NCBI RefSeq assembly: GCF_000687165.1
Contig: NZ_JMKU01000021.1
Span: forward strand, 1 to 64,000
Length of the DNA stretch: 64,000 nucleotides
Direction of reading: 5' to 3'
From: Paracidovorax oryzae ATCC 19882
GTDB lineage: Bacteria; Pseudomonadota; Gammaproteobacteria; Burkholderiales; Burkholderiaceae_C
The notes under the pieces are model-generated. The model did not search any database, was not told the origin of the DNA, and saw nothing but the letters and a program-made list of their open reading frames with translations. This document shows positions 24,410 through 33,526 of this stretch, piece by piece (within the stretch, counting starts at the first letter, position 1; each line of letters opens with the position of its first letter). The translations under genes and the position numbers were made by a program.

Positions 24410-25462
24410 ATGGCCCGTCCGTCTGCCTACAGCCACGCTGCCCCGATCGAACCGTCCCCCCTGCGGCTTCCGGCATCGGCCGACGGCCGCTTTCGCAACG
24501 CGGCCCGGCCCCGCCGCATGGGCTGGCTGAAAGGCCTGCAGGTGATGCTGCGCATGGCCTTCGGCAAGCCGGCCGGCACGGTGCCCGACCGCCCCGTGCC
24601 GGTGCGGGCGCTCACGCGGGAGGCGCTGCTGTCCGCGCCCGACATGTCGTTGTGGCGGCTGGGCCATTCCACGGTACTGCTCAAGCTGCAGGGCGGCTTC
24701 TGGCTCACGGACCCGGTGTTCTCGGAGCGTGCCTCTCCCGTGCCGTTCGCAGGGCCCCGGCGCTTCCACGCGCCGCCCCTGCGGATCGAAGACCTGCCGC
24801 CGCTGCGGGGCGTGGTGCTCTCGCATGACCACTACGACCACCTGGACCGTGCGGCCATCCTCGCGCTGGTGCCGAAGGTGGAGCAGTTCATGGCCCCGCT
24901 GGGCGTGGGTGACCGCCTGGTGGGCTGGGGCGTGCCGGCGGACAAAGTGCGGCAGTTCGACTGGTGGCAGGGCACCACCTTCGCCGGCGTGCAGCTGGTC
25001 TGCACACCGGCGCAGCATTTCTCGGGACGGGGCCTGTCCGACGGCAACCGCACCCTCTGGGCATCGTGGGTGCTGATCGCCGGCAGCACCCGCGTCTTCT
25101 TCAGCGGCGATTCCGGCTACTTCGACGGCTTCCGCGCCATCGGCGAGCGCTACGGCCCGTTCAACCTGACGCTGATGGAGACCGGTGCCTACAACACCGA
25201 CTGGCCCGACGTGCACATGCAGCCCGAGCAGAGCCTGCAGGCGCACCTGGATGTGCGGGGGCGCCACTGCCTGCCCATCCACAACGGCACGTTCGACCTG
25301 TCCTTCCATGCCTGGACCGAGCCCTTCGAGCGCATCGGCGCGCTGGCCGCCGCATGCGGCGTGCCGCTGCTGACGCCCGCCATGGGCGAGCGCGTGGACA
25401 TCCGCTCTCCCGCGGCCACCCCACCCTGGTGGCGCGATGCCGCCGCGCCCGCCGCCTCCTGA
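24410..25462 (+). CDS. MBL-fold metallohydrolase (UlaG/RomA-like)
   Basis: A 350-residue metallo-beta-lactamase-fold enzyme. LGHSTVLLKLQGGFWLTDPVF begins the domain. LSHDHYDHLD is the HxHxDH dinuclear metal motif. TPAQHFSGRGLSDGNRTLWASWVL is the RomA/NAPE-PLD-like strand, SGDSGYFDGF carries the bridging Asp, and LPIHNGTFDLS the last His. There is no clear signal peptide; the first 40 residues look cytoplasmic with a basic helix (MGWLKGLQVMLRMAFGK). The family includes outer-membrane-altering RomA and phospholipase D-like NAPE hydrolases. Control by the divergent TetR is likely. Confidence 0.85.
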   Translation: MARPSAYSHAAPIEPSPLRLPASADGRFRNAARPRRMGWLKGLQVMLRMAFGKPAGTVPDRPVPVRALTREALLSAPDMSLWRLGHSTVLLKLQGGFWLTDPVFSERASPVPFAGPRRFHAPPLRIEDLPPLRGVVLSHDHYDHLDRAAILALVPKVEQFMAPLGVGDRLVGWGVPADKVRQFDWWQGTTFAGVQLVCTPAQHFSGRGLSDGNRTLWASWVLIAGSTRVFFSGDSGYFDGFRAIGERYGPFNLTLMETGAYNTDWPDVHMQPEQSLQAHLDVRGRHCLPIHNGTFDLSFHAWTEPFERIGALAAACGVPLLTPAMGERVDIRSPAATPPWWRDAAAPAAS

Positions 25463-25698
25463 CCCGACCGGAGACCATCGACCATGTTCAGCCGCGTCAT
25501 CCCCATCCAGCGCCTCCTGTACGGCCACCTCGCGCCGGTCGGCGGCGGGGGGACTCCATTGCGCCATGCCGCGTCCGATCACCCCGCGCCCACCGCCGGC
25601 GCGATGCCGGATCGATCCACCCAGGCAAGGGCCGCCCAGCCCAAGCCGCCTGGCGTGGTGGCTGGTCAGGAACTGGCAAGCACCGAATCCTGAGCGCT

Positions 25699-25721
25699 GC
25701 GCCGAAGGCGACTCAGGGGGG
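25699..25721 (-). repeat. Dispersed 3'-end repeat, copy C
   Basis: Read on the minus strand: CCCCCCTGAGTCGCCTTCGG then CGC. The same 23 bases occur at 44012-44034 on the plus strand. Here the element includes the TGA stop of the ABC ATPase gene, so it has replaced or created the gene's last codons. See also 52544-52580. Confidence 0.7.
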
Positions 25722-27032
25722 GGACTCCTCCCCCGTCGGCAGCCGCATCACCCCGGTGCGGAAGTCGTACTCGAACACCTCGCCATGCCGCGCCCACGTG
25801 ATGGCCGTGCGCAGCACGCTCTCGGCCTCCTGGGCGTCGAGCTGCTCGCTCAGCAGGCGCAGGAACGGGGCGTCCGGCAGTTCGCCCGCGGGCTCCTGTT
25901 CCAGGCTGTGGCGGATGTGCGCCACGAGCGGCACGTGGGCCAGCAATTGCTGGCCGAAGATTTGCTGCCGCAGGCCGTGGGCTCCTTCCACATAGCGCCG
26001 CCCTAGCGGGGTGATCTGCAGGTCGCCGCTCGCCAGCGCCGCCAGGCCCAGCTGGGACACCGCATGGGCCACCGGCAGCAGTTCGGCATCGGTGAGGCTC
26101 GTTTCCTCCGCCAGCCGGGGCAGGTCGGCGCGGCCGTCGAAGGGGGGCTCGGCCAGCAGTTCCAGCAGGCCGTCCATGCGCGCCACGTCGGCGGCGGGCA
26201 GGCGGTCGGTGAGCGTGGCGGGCGCCGGTTCGGCCGCCGCGCCCCCGGCCGCGGACGCGTGGCGCGTGGCGCCGGCCGTCATGAGCGCATAGACCTCGTC
26301 GATCAGCGCGCGCACGTGGTGGCTGTCCGGATCGCGGGGGCGCGGCAGCTGGATCGACAGCTGGCAGCGGATGCGGCCCGGATCGCTGGCGAAGATCAGC
26401 ACGCGGTCGGCCATCATCACGGCCTCCTCGATGTTGTGCGAGACGACCAGCATGGCCTTGGTGGGCATGGTGCCGCTGCGCCAGAGCTGCAGGATGTCCT
26501 CGCGCAGGCGCTCGCCGGTCAGCACGTCGAGCGCGGAGAAGGCCTCGTCCATCAGCAGCACGTCGGGCTGGATGACCAGGGCGCGGGCGATGCCCACGCG
26601 CTGGCGCATGCCGCCCGAGAGCTCGCGCGGCAGCGCGCCTTCGAAGCCGGCCAGGCCGATGAGCTCGATGGCGGCCTCGGCCCGCGCGGCGCGCTCGGCC
26701 TGCGGCACGCCGCGCGCCTCCAGGCCCAGCTCCACGTTCTGCTGCACCGTCAGCCAGGGAAAGAGCGCGAACGACTGGAACACCATGCTGATCGCGCGCG
26801 CCGGCCCGTGCAGCGGCTGGCCGCGGTAGCGCACGTCGCCCTCGTCGGCCGGCACCAGGCCCGCCATGATGCGCAGCAGCGTGCTCTTGCCCGAGCCGGA
26901 CTGCCCCAGCAGGGCGACGATCTCGCCTTCGCGCAGCGTGAAATCGACGTTCTGCAGCACGGGGCGCTCGCGGCCGTCGGAAGAGCGGAAGGTCTTGCCC
27001 ACGCCGTGGAGTTCGATGATGGATTGCGTCAT
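25713..27032 (-). CDS. ABC transporter ATP-binding protein with AAA-associated C-terminal domain
   Basis: A 439-residue ATPase of the nitrate/sulfonate/taurine (NitT/TauT) class. GQSGSGKST is Walker A (about residues 44-52), LSGGMRQRVGIARAL the signature, VLLMDEAFSALD Walker B plus D-loop, and VVSHNIEEAV the H-loop. After a normal 260-residue ABC domain, residues about 290-439 form an extra C-terminal region. This matches the AAA-associated domain found on some NitT-type ATPases. The stop lies inside the dispersed repeat. The permease gene begins 35 bases upstream in transcription order. The substrate cannot be assigned because no solute-binding gene is adjacent. Confidence 0.88.
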   Translation of the reverse strand: MTQSIIELHGVGKTFRSSDGRERPVLQNVDFTLREGEIVALLGQSGSGKSTLLRIMAGLVPADEGDVRYRGQPLHGPARAISMVFQSFALFPWLTVQQNVELGLEARGVPQAERAARAEAAIELIGLAGFEGALPRELSGGMRQRVGIARALVIQPDVLLMDEAFSALDVLTGERLREDILQLWRSGTMPTKAMLVVSHNIEEAVMMADRVLIFASDPGRIRCQLSIQLPRPRDPDSHHVRALIDEVYALMTAGATRHASAAGGAAAEPAPATLTDRLPAADVARMDGLLELLAEPPFDGRADLPRLAEETSLTDAELLPVAHAVSQLGLAALASGDLQITPLGRRYVEGAHGLRQQIFGQQLLAHVPLVAHIRHSLEQEPAGELPDAPFLRLLSEQLDAQEAESVLRTAITWARHGEVFEYDFRTGVMRLPTGEESPP

Positions 27033-27067
27033 GGCAGCGATGCGTTGTGTTCAGCGTTCGTGGCGGG

Positions 27068-28804
27068 TCAGAAATGCATACGGTCTTCTGCGAGGCGGTA
27101 GAAGCGCCGCCACAGGAAGTGGTTCAGCCCCATCACGAAGACCACCATCGCGCCGATGCCCAGCGCGATGCGCGGGAAGTCGCCGGCGGCCGTCATCTGC
27201 GCGATGTAGCTGCCCAGGCCCCGGGCCTGCAGCGTGGTGTCGCCCCAGGTCACGTATTCGGCCACGATGCTGGCGTTCCACGAGCCGCCGCTGGCGGTGA
27301 TGGCACCGGTCACGAAGCTGGGGAACACGGCGGGCAGCAGGTAGCGCTTCCACTTGAGCCAGCCCGAGAGGCCCAGGTTCTGCGCGGCCAGGCGCAGTTC
27401 GTTGGGGATGCTGGAGGCGCCCGCGATCACGTTAAAGAGGATGTACCACTGCGTGCCCAGGATCATCAGGGGCGACAGCCACACGTCCGGGTTCAGCTTC
27501 CAGTGCACCGCCAGCATCACCGCCACGGGAAAGAACAGGTTGGCCGGGAAGGCGGCCAGGAACTGCGCCACCGCCTGCAGCCGCCCCGCCCAGCGCGGGT
27601 TCATGCCGATCCACACGCCGATGGGCACCCACACCACGGCCGCCAGCGCGATCAGCACCATCACGCGCACCAGGGTGTAGCCGCCCAGGGTGAAGACGTG
27701 CACCACCTCGTGCCAGCCCACCTCGGTATGGACGAACTGCACCAGCCGCGCGATGGCGAAGAGCACCCCCGCGGCCAGCACTGCGTCCCATACGCGCTCG
27801 GCGCGGGCCGAAGGCGCGGGCGGGCGGGCGCGGATCGAGGTGCCGTCGTGGCTGCGCTTGAACAGCGTGAGCGTGCGGCCCAGCTGCCGCTGGCACCAGC
27901 CGGCCACGGTCTGCGTGGCGCGCGCACGGCGCAGCCAGTCCAGCAGCCAGGAGCGGGGGGCCGCATCGGCGCTGCCTTCCTCGAAGCGGAACTTGTCGGC
28001 CCAGGCGACCAGCGGACGGAAGAGCAGTTGGTCATAGAGCAGGATGGCCACCAGCATGCAGGCGATGGCCCAGCCGATGGCCGGCAGGTCGCGCGCCTCG
28101 ATGGCCATGGCGATGTAGGAGCCCACGCCGGGCAGCTTGATGTCCTGGTGCGAGACGGAAATCGCCTCCGACGCCACCACGAAGAACCAGCCGCCGGACA
28201 TCGACATCATCATGTTCCACAGCAGCCCCGGCATGGCGAAGGGCAACTCCAGCCGCCAGAAGCGCTGCCAGCCCGAAAGCTGGAACACCCGGGCGGCCTC
28301 CTGCAGCTCCGCCGGCACGGTGCGCAGCGACTGGTAGAGGCTGAAGGCCATGTTCCAGGCCTGCGAGGTGAAGATGGCGAAGATGGCCGCGCACTCCACG
28401 CCCAGCAGGCTGCCCGGGAAAAGGGCGATGAAGCCCGTCACCGTGATCGACAGGAACCCCAGGATGGGAATGGACTGCAGGATGTCCAGCAGGGGCACCA
28501 GCACCCGTTCGGCCAGCCGGTATTTGGCCGCCAGCACCGCGAACACGCAGGCGAAGATGAGCGATGCACCCAGCGCGATGAACATGCGCAGCGTGGTGCG
28601 CAGCAGGTAGTACGGCAGCTGCCAGGGGTCCAGCGAGAGCGGGATCACGTCGCCCATCTCGAAGGGCCGGGCCATCTGCGCCGCCCCATAGGCCAGCAGC
28701 ACCACGCCCGCCAGCACCAGCGGCAGCAGGGCCCAGTCCCAGCGGTTGGGGCCGGCATCCACGACCTGGCGTGGAAAGAATTCGCGGGACGCTTGGTTTT
28801 TCAT
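27068..28804 (-). CDS. ABC transporter permease with two fused membrane domains
   Basis: A 578-residue protein that carries two binding-protein-dependent permease domains in tandem, each with about six hydrophobic segments. The EAA-type loops are visible as EAARVFQLSGWQRFWRLELPFAMPG in the first half and LRLAAQNLGLSGWLKWKRYLLPAVFP in the second. A charged linker with RRARATQTVAGW lies between. NitT-type importers normally use two copies of one permease; here they are fused, so one polypeptide can form the channel. The ATG at 28804 is preferred over the longer in-frame start. The ATPase gene is next downstream. Confidence 0.88.
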   Translation of the reverse strand: MKNQASREFFPRQVVDAGPNRWDWALLPLVLAGVVLLAYGAAQMARPFEMGDVIPLSLDPWQLPYYLLRTTLRMFIALGASLIFACVFAVLAAKYRLAERVLVPLLDILQSIPILGFLSITVTGFIALFPGSLLGVECAAIFAIFTSQAWNMAFSLYQSLRTVPAELQEAARVFQLSGWQRFWRLELPFAMPGLLWNMMMSMSGGWFFVVASEAISVSHQDIKLPGVGSYIAMAIEARDLPAIGWAIACMLVAILLYDQLLFRPLVAWADKFRFEEGSADAAPRSWLLDWLRRARATQTVAGWCQRQLGRTLTLFKRSHDGTSIRARPPAPSARAERVWDAVLAAGVLFAIARLVQFVHTEVGWHEVVHVFTLGGYTLVRVMVLIALAAVVWVPIGVWIGMNPRWAGRLQAVAQFLAAFPANLFFPVAVMLAVHWKLNPDVWLSPLMILGTQWYILFNVIAGASSIPNELRLAAQNLGLSGWLKWKRYLLPAVFPSFVTGAITASGGSWNASIVAEYVTWGDTTLQARGLGSYIAQMTAAGDFPRIALGIGAMVVFVMGLNHFLWRRFYRLAEDRMHF

Positions 28805-28931
28805 GGTGTGCGGAACCGGAAAGGGCGCATAGGGTAGCCGGTCCTCGTGACAAAAGGCCGGGCCATGCCGTCGCCGCACACGAAATGCCGCGCGAGGGGC
28901 GGCATGGCGGAGTCCGCCGTGGCGGGAAAGT

Positions 28932-30269
28932 TCAGTGCCCCGCGGGGCCGGGCGCCCAGGCGCCGGCCTCGGGCGCCCAGGCGCCGGCCTCGGGCGCCGT
29001 TCCCATCAACTGCCCCACGATCGCCGCCTGCACGGGGGCGAGCCGGCGGGCGCCCTGCAGCACCACGCGCCGCAGCAGGCGCGGCAGCGGGCGGTCGTCG
29101 GTATAGAGCCGCACGATGGCGTTCGTGCCCTCGTACAGCGGCCAGGCATGGCGGTGGTGTGCCCGCGCGTAGTGCCGCTCCAGCAGGCCGGCGTCACCGA
29201 TGTCGCGGCCCGTATCGCGCGCATGCGCCAGCGCGGCGGTCAGCCGCTCCACGCCCGCGAGGCCCAGGTTGTAGCCATGCGCGGTCACCGGATGCATGCC
29301 CACGGCGGCATCGCCCAGCAGTGCGCAGCGGTGGCCGCTGAAGCGCCGGGCATAGACGGCGACCAGCGGATAGGCATGGCGTTCGCCGGCCAGCCGCATC
29401 GCGCCGAGGCGGTCGCCGAACTGCGCCTGCACCTGGGCGGCGAAATCGGCCGGTGGCAGCGCGAGCAGTGCGGTGGCGTCATCGGTGCGGGTGGTGACCA
29501 CCACCGAGCACAGGGGCTCGCCCGTGCCGGGGTCGGGCGCCAGCGGCAGGATGGCCAGCGTGCGGGCATAGCCGAAGCATTCGTGCGCGGTGCCGTCCCC
29601 CGCCAGCGCGTGGTGCATGCGGCAGACGATGACCGTGCGCCCGAAATCGGTGCTCGCCGCGCCGATCCCCAACTGCCGCCGCGTGGCGGAAAAGCGGCTG
29701 TCCGCCGCCACCAGCAGGCGCGCGCGCAGCCGCAGGGGTGCTGCGCCATCCAGCCTGTCGCCGGCAGGCGCGCATTCCAGTTCCGCCGCGTCCTGCGACA
29801 CGGCCACGTGCGCCACCTGCCGGCCGGCCAGCAGCCGCACGCCCGGCGTGGCCAGGGCCGCGGCGTGCGCCGTGCGCCGCAGGGCGTGGTTGGGAACGAT
29901 CCAGCCCAGGTGGCCCGGGCCGCGCCCGGTCTGCAGGCGCAGCGGCTGCGCGCCGCCCACGGGGCCGTCGTGCACCTGCGCTGCGTGGATGCGCCCGATC
30001 TCGTGCGGCAGCAGGCGCTGCCAGGAACCCAGGCGCCGCAGCGTGTCCGCACTGGGGTGGGTGAGCGCGATCTCCCGGCCGTCCGGCGCCGGTTCGGCCA
30101 GCGCGGCATCCGGCTGGCGCTCCACCACCGTGGCCGTGAAACCTGCCTGCGCCAGCGAGACTGCGAGCGACAGGCCGGCGGGGCCGCCGCCCACGACCAG
30201 GACATCGCAATCGTGCGCAGCCAAGGCCGGTGGGGACAGGGCAGGCGGGTCGGAGGAGGGAGCAGGCAT
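28932..30269 (-). CDS. FAD-dependent hydroxylase, UbiH/UbiF/Coq6 family
   Basis: A 445-residue aromatic hydroxylase. DVLVVGGGPAGLSLAVSLAQAGF is the N-terminal FAD-binding Rossmann motif. LGWIVPNHALRRTAHAAAL is the UbiH-type segment. CALLGDAAVGMHPVTAHGYNLG is the second FAD motif with the GD pair. These enzymes add hydroxyls to ubiquinone precursors; the exact ring position cannot be fixed here. The C-terminus ends with two identical 7-residue repeats (EAGAWAP) encoded by a 21-bp direct repeat, an odd feature. The start at 30269 (MPAPSSD) gives a short linker before the FAD motif. It is divergent from the large effector candidate. Confidence 0.87.
   Translation of the reverse strand: MPAPSSDPPALSPPALAAHDCDVLVVGGGPAGLSLAVSLAQAGFTATVVERQPDAALAEPAPDGREIALTHPSADTLRRLGSWQRLLPHEIGRIHAAQVHDGPVGGAQPLRLQTGRGPGHLGWIVPNHALRRTAHAAALATPGVRLLAGRQVAHVAVSQDAAELECAPAGDRLDGAAPLRLRARLLVAADSRFSATRRQLGIGAASTDFGRTVIVCRMHHALAGDGTAHECFGYARTLAILPLAPDPGTGEPLCSVVVTTRTDDATALLALPPADFAAQVQAQFGDRLGAMRLAGERHAYPLVAVYARRFSGHRCALLGDAAVGMHPVTAHGYNLGLAGVERLTAALAHARDTGRDIGDAGLLERHYARAHHRHAWPLYEGTNAIVRLYTDDRPLPRLLRRVVLQGARRLAPVQAAIVGQLMGTAPEAGAWAPEAGAWAPGPAGH
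28950..28991. repeat. 21-bp tandem repeat in the hydroxylase 3' end
   Basis: The unit GGGCGCCCAGGCGCCGGCCT plus C occurs twice without change (28950-28970, 28971-28991), followed by a 7-base partial third copy. It encodes the C-terminal EAGAWAP heptapeptide repeat. The unit contains internal GC palindromes, so slippage could vary the copy number between strains. Confidence 0.8.
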
Positions 30270-30340
30270 CTCGGGTGTGGTCGATGGAAGGCTCGATTGT
30301 GGGCACGGCGGCGCGGGTCCGCCATTGCCATGCATCAAGC

Positions 30341-30402
30341 TTCGCAAGTTCCCCTACCTTTTCGGCTGGTGGGGGACGGTTCGGGCCGGGAGCTTCCAAT
30401 CT
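30341..30402 (+). promoter_or_regulatory. PIP box with -10 element upstream of the large effector candidate
   Basis: TTCGC (30341-30345) and TTCGG (30361-30365) are separated by exactly 15 bases, satisfying TTCGB-N15-TTCGB. CAATCT (30397-30402) follows after 31 bases and matches YANNNT. The spacing equals that of the promoter at 4900. It lies 28 bases before the ATG at 30430. The flanking gene on the other strand is a housekeeping hydroxylase, so the box belongs to the rightward gene. Confidence 0.82.
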
Positions 30403-30429
30403 CGCTGTCCGTGCAAAAAATGGCATTCC

Positions 30430-33400
30430 ATGATTCCGCGTCTCCCAGGTATTTCGACCCCTCTCCGTCCGCAGGAAAAGCGCGCAGAGCCGCATGACCC
30501 TGCCGCGAGGTCCATGCCGACGCAGGACGATGGCGCCCTGTCCGGGCCCTCCATGGACGCCCTGCGGCGTGCGCTTCCTGCCCGCCACACGGCATCCGGC
30601 ACGCAACGCCGCCAAGCCGGCATCCGGCCGCCCCGCGCGGTGCTGCCTTTCCACTTGCCGCGGTCCCCGCGCATTTTCTCTCCCGTTCCGGGGAACCCGG
30701 CGGTCCCGCATGACGTGGAACATGACGGCGGAAGCGACGAGCCCGACTTCCAGGTTATCGCAGATGATGGCCCTGCAGCGCTGGCGGCCGCGCAGCGCAC
30801 CGCATCCATCGCCCGGGCGGTCGAGCAGGCCCGCTCCGACCAGGATCTGCATGCCATGGTTCGCATGGCGGATGCAGCGGCCTCCCATGCTGCTGCATTG
30901 CAGCGCCTGCCGGGTACGGCCGAGGTGATCCGTGCGCTGGGAGGCTACCGTGTTCCGCCCGAGTTCCAGCAGGTGCATCGCAGACTGATGGACGCCGCCT
31001 CCGCCTGGCGCGCCGCCGCTGAGCATTACGGCGCGGCGCAGGCGATTTTTTTCAAGCTCCATCCCGATGCCGATGCAGGGGATGGGCAAATCCACGCCGC
31101 TAGGGCATCCTGCGAGGCTGCGGAACGCCAGCTCCTTGCCAGGCGCCCGGTGTTCTGGGCGGCGCGGCGATCCCGCTTCCACCCCATGCTGGACTTCCGC
31201 CTCCAGATGGGCTGCCAGACGCATCTGGTTCAATGCCTTCGTCAAGCGTGCGATTACCTGGACGCGGATGCCGCCGCCGTTCCGGAGACTCCCCCCCGGT
31301 ACGAAATGGACACCGTGCTCTGCCGGGAGCTGGCGGGCATGACCCGGGCCGCGGCATTGCGTCTTGAACGTCTTCAAAGTGGAGAGCTCTCAGTACCCGC
31401 GTTTCCGGAACTGTCCGCGGCGGACCGTGCGCTTCGGCAGAAGGAATGGACGGAATGTTTCATCGCGGATGCAGAGGCGCTGGAGGCCATGGCCCGACGC
31501 CTGCGCGCAGCCTGGGGCGATGCCCTGCCCGATGCCTCGCCTGAAACACAGGCGGCTGCCGATGCCCTGCGTGCGGCCCCCGGCAACGCTGTCCGGGCTC
31601 CTGCCTGGAGAGAGGCATCCTTGCGGCGCTCTTTCGGGCTCCTGTTGGACTCCCTGGAGCCGTTGCGCAACCGGGCGAAGTCTGCTGCCGCGGAGTCCGG
31701 CCTGTTGCCGGGGCTGAGGCAATTGGAGCGCCTGCGCCAGCTCTGCGGCCTGCTGCAGACGGCAGCGAGCCTGCCCCGCGTCCTGGAGCGCTCGTTGGAG
31801 CAGTGGACCGCAGCGGAGCGTGAACGCTCAGCCGCTACCATCGCCACCCTGCGCGAGCTCGCCACCGCCCAGGCGCAGGCCCATGGGCGGGAGGCGCAAG
31901 CCTTGCTCGATGAAGCCTTCCTGGCGCTTTGGCAAAGTGGGTCGGCTTTGCTGGGGGGGGCGGCCCGTTCCGGCTCCTCGAGCGAGGTGCCGGCCCTCGA
32001 TTTGCCGCAGCTGGCATCCTGGGCCCGTGCTGCCGGAGCGTTGCTGAAGACTCTGCCGCTGCCCGCCGCGGCCGAAGGCATCGACGCGGGGGTGTCCACG
32101 GAGATGCGCCTGCAAGGCTTCTTCACCCTCGCCAACGCCTGTGAACTGCTCGGCACGCCTCCTGGCGAAACCCTTGCCGCCATGCAGCGGGCCGAACGGC
32201 TCCAGACCGTGGCCAAGTCCGCCCGGTCGGTGGCCCGGGGTGCGATGGTCGAACCGCTGCGGACGTTGGCCGGACATTGCGATGCCGCCCATGTTCTGTG
32301 CCTGTCGGCGGCAGTGCGAACGCATGCCGTGGATGTTTCGCAGTTGTTCGCGCAGTCCCGGCCCACCTTGGAGGCGGCAGCCGATCGGCTGGGGGTCGAA
32401 CTGTTCCAGAGCTGGCATTTCGCCTTCACGCCGGCCCTCGCGCAGGAGGCAGAGCCCGGGCAGAGGCCGGCGCCGCAAGCAACCTCCACAGGCGATGCAT
32501 CCGCTGAGAATGCGCTGCTGGAGTCTTTGCGGTCCATTGCGCGGGAGGTGGACGCGCTGCCTCGGCCGAGTATCACCATGCCGCGGGAGATGTCGCCGGA
32601 AGCCGTGCAGGAGTTCCATTGCGCGAAGGCGACTCTGGAGGCCATGGCCTATGCGGCAAAAGGCTCTGGCACGTTGCTCGCCCTGTGGCAGGAAACCCCC
32701 TCCCTCCTGCTGCCCGCTTCCACGTCCTCGCGGACTGCCAGGGTGGCCGAGTTCGCTCAACGCGCGATCAGTGTGGACCTGGACGCTCCGGTCCCCGGGC
32801 CGGAGTACGCGGCAGGAACCGATGCCATGCATGTGATGTCACTGGCCCGGGAAGTCCGGCGGCGGGGCCTGCAGATGAATGCGGCATTGAAAACCATACA
32901 GCAGGTGTTCCAGGCCCGAACCAATGCGCAGCAGCGGATACAGGATCTCCGGCGCCTTTCACCGGCAAAGCTCAATACCAAAGTAGAGGCCATCCGGGCG
33001 CTCTTCATATCCGCGTCGCGTCTCGTGGTTGCCCGGGAGGCTGAATTGCAGTCGGAAATCCGGGGCGATGGAGGCAAGCGCGCCGGTGACGAGCGCCAAC
33101 TCCTGGCCGACTGGTGCGGCATGATGGACTGGCGCATGCAACTGGAGAGTACGCTCGTCGTCAGTCGGATCTATGCTGCCGTGCAGAACCAGGAAATCGA
33201 GGTAACTCCGCCCGGCAGCAGGCTTGCCCAGGCTCTGCAAATGAACCGGACCACGCTCCACGAGCTCATTGCATGGATGACGGATCTGAACAAAAAGGCC
33301 CTGCAACTACAGCCTTTGCGTGAAAACCGGCCCCTGATGGCGGCGGCGCTGGGTGCTTCGCTGGCCGCGATCCGGCAATTGCAGGACTGCGACCAGCGCA

Positions 33401-33498
33401 CGCAGGCGCTGGTGCTTCCCGGACCGCAGGGAGCGAGCGGCAGCCGCGCGGGGGAAGGCAGGCCAAAGCCGGCCGGGCAGCGTCGGCGCGCGCCATGA
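30430..33498 (+). CDS. Candidate type III effector, large protein of unknown fold
   Basis: A 1022-residue protein with a PIP box just upstream. The first 90 residues are rich in Pro, Ser, Arg and Ala with few hydrophobics (MIPRLPGISTPLRPQEKR), typical of type III secretion signals. From about residue 105 on the protein is strongly helical with many Leu/Ala heptad-like stretches (for example RAVEQARSDQDLHAMVRMAD and LRQLERLRQLCGLLQTAASL), with no transmembrane segment or signal peptide. I recognise no enzymatic motif. ATG at 30430 lies nearest the promoter; ATG at 30514, with cgagg upstream, is an alternative that would drop 28 residues. The frame is open far upstream, but that part is antisense to the hydroxylase and is not considered coding. 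The tail is basic (RPKPAGQRRRAP). Confidence 0.75.
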   Translation: MIPRLPGISTPLRPQEKRAEPHDPAARSMPTQDDGALSGPSMDALRRALPARHTASGTQRRQAGIRPPRAVLPFHLPRSPRIFSPVPGNPAVPHDVEHDGGSDEPDFQVIADDGPAALAAAQRTASIARAVEQARSDQDLHAMVRMADAAASHAAALQRLPGTAEVIRALGGYRVPPEFQQVHRRLMDAASAWRAAAEHYGAAQAIFFKLHPDADAGDGQIHAARASCEAAERQLLARRPVFWAARRSRFHPMLDFRLQMGCQTHLVQCLRQACDYLDADAAAVPETPPRYEMDTVLCRELAGMTRAAALRLERLQSGELSVPAFPELSAADRALRQKEWTECFIADAEALEAMARRLRAAWGDALPDASPETQAAADALRAAPGNAVRAPAWREASLRRSFGLLLDSLEPLRNRAKSAAAESGLLPGLRQLERLRQLCGLLQTAASLPRVLERSLEQWTAAERERSAATIATLRELATAQAQAHGREAQALLDEAFLALWQSGSALLGGAARSGSSSEVPALDLPQLASWARAAGALLKTLPLPAAAEGIDAGVSTEMRLQGFFTLANACELLGTPPGETLAAMQRAERLQTVAKSARSVARGAMVEPLRTLAGHCDAAHVLCLSAAVRTHAVDVSQLFAQSRPTLEAAADRLGVELFQSWHFAFTPALAQEAEPGQRPAPQATSTGDASAENALLESLRSIAREVDALPRPSITMPREMSPEAVQEFHCAKATLEAMAYAAKGSGTLLALWQETPSLLLPASTSSRTARVAEFAQRAISVDLDAPVPGPEYAAGTDAMHVMSLAREVRRRGLQMNAALKTIQQVFQARTNAQQRIQDLRRLSPAKLNTKVEAIRALFISASRLVVAREAELQSEIRGDGGKRAGDERQLLADWCGMMDWRMQLESTLVVSRIYAAVQNQEIEVTPPGSRLAQALQMNRTTLHELIAWMTDLNKKALQLQPLRENRPLMAAALGASLAAIRQLQDCDQRTQALVLPGPQGASGSRAGEGRPKPAGQRRRAP

Positions 33499-33526
33499 AG
33501 CCTTTGCGGCCGTCGCCTGGTGCCTC

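Noticed and set aside
25484-25693. 69-codon open frame after the MBL-fold gene
   Set aside because: The first 15 residues look plausible, but the rest is Pro/Ala low-complexity that runs into the dispersed repeat. No family is recognisable; it may be a decayed gene start. The 250-base gap (25463-25712) otherwise holds only the repeat.
29590-30429. Upstream extension of the large effector frame
   Set aside because: This part runs antisense to the UbiH-family hydroxylase and upstream of the PIP box, so it cannot be in the promoter's transcript.
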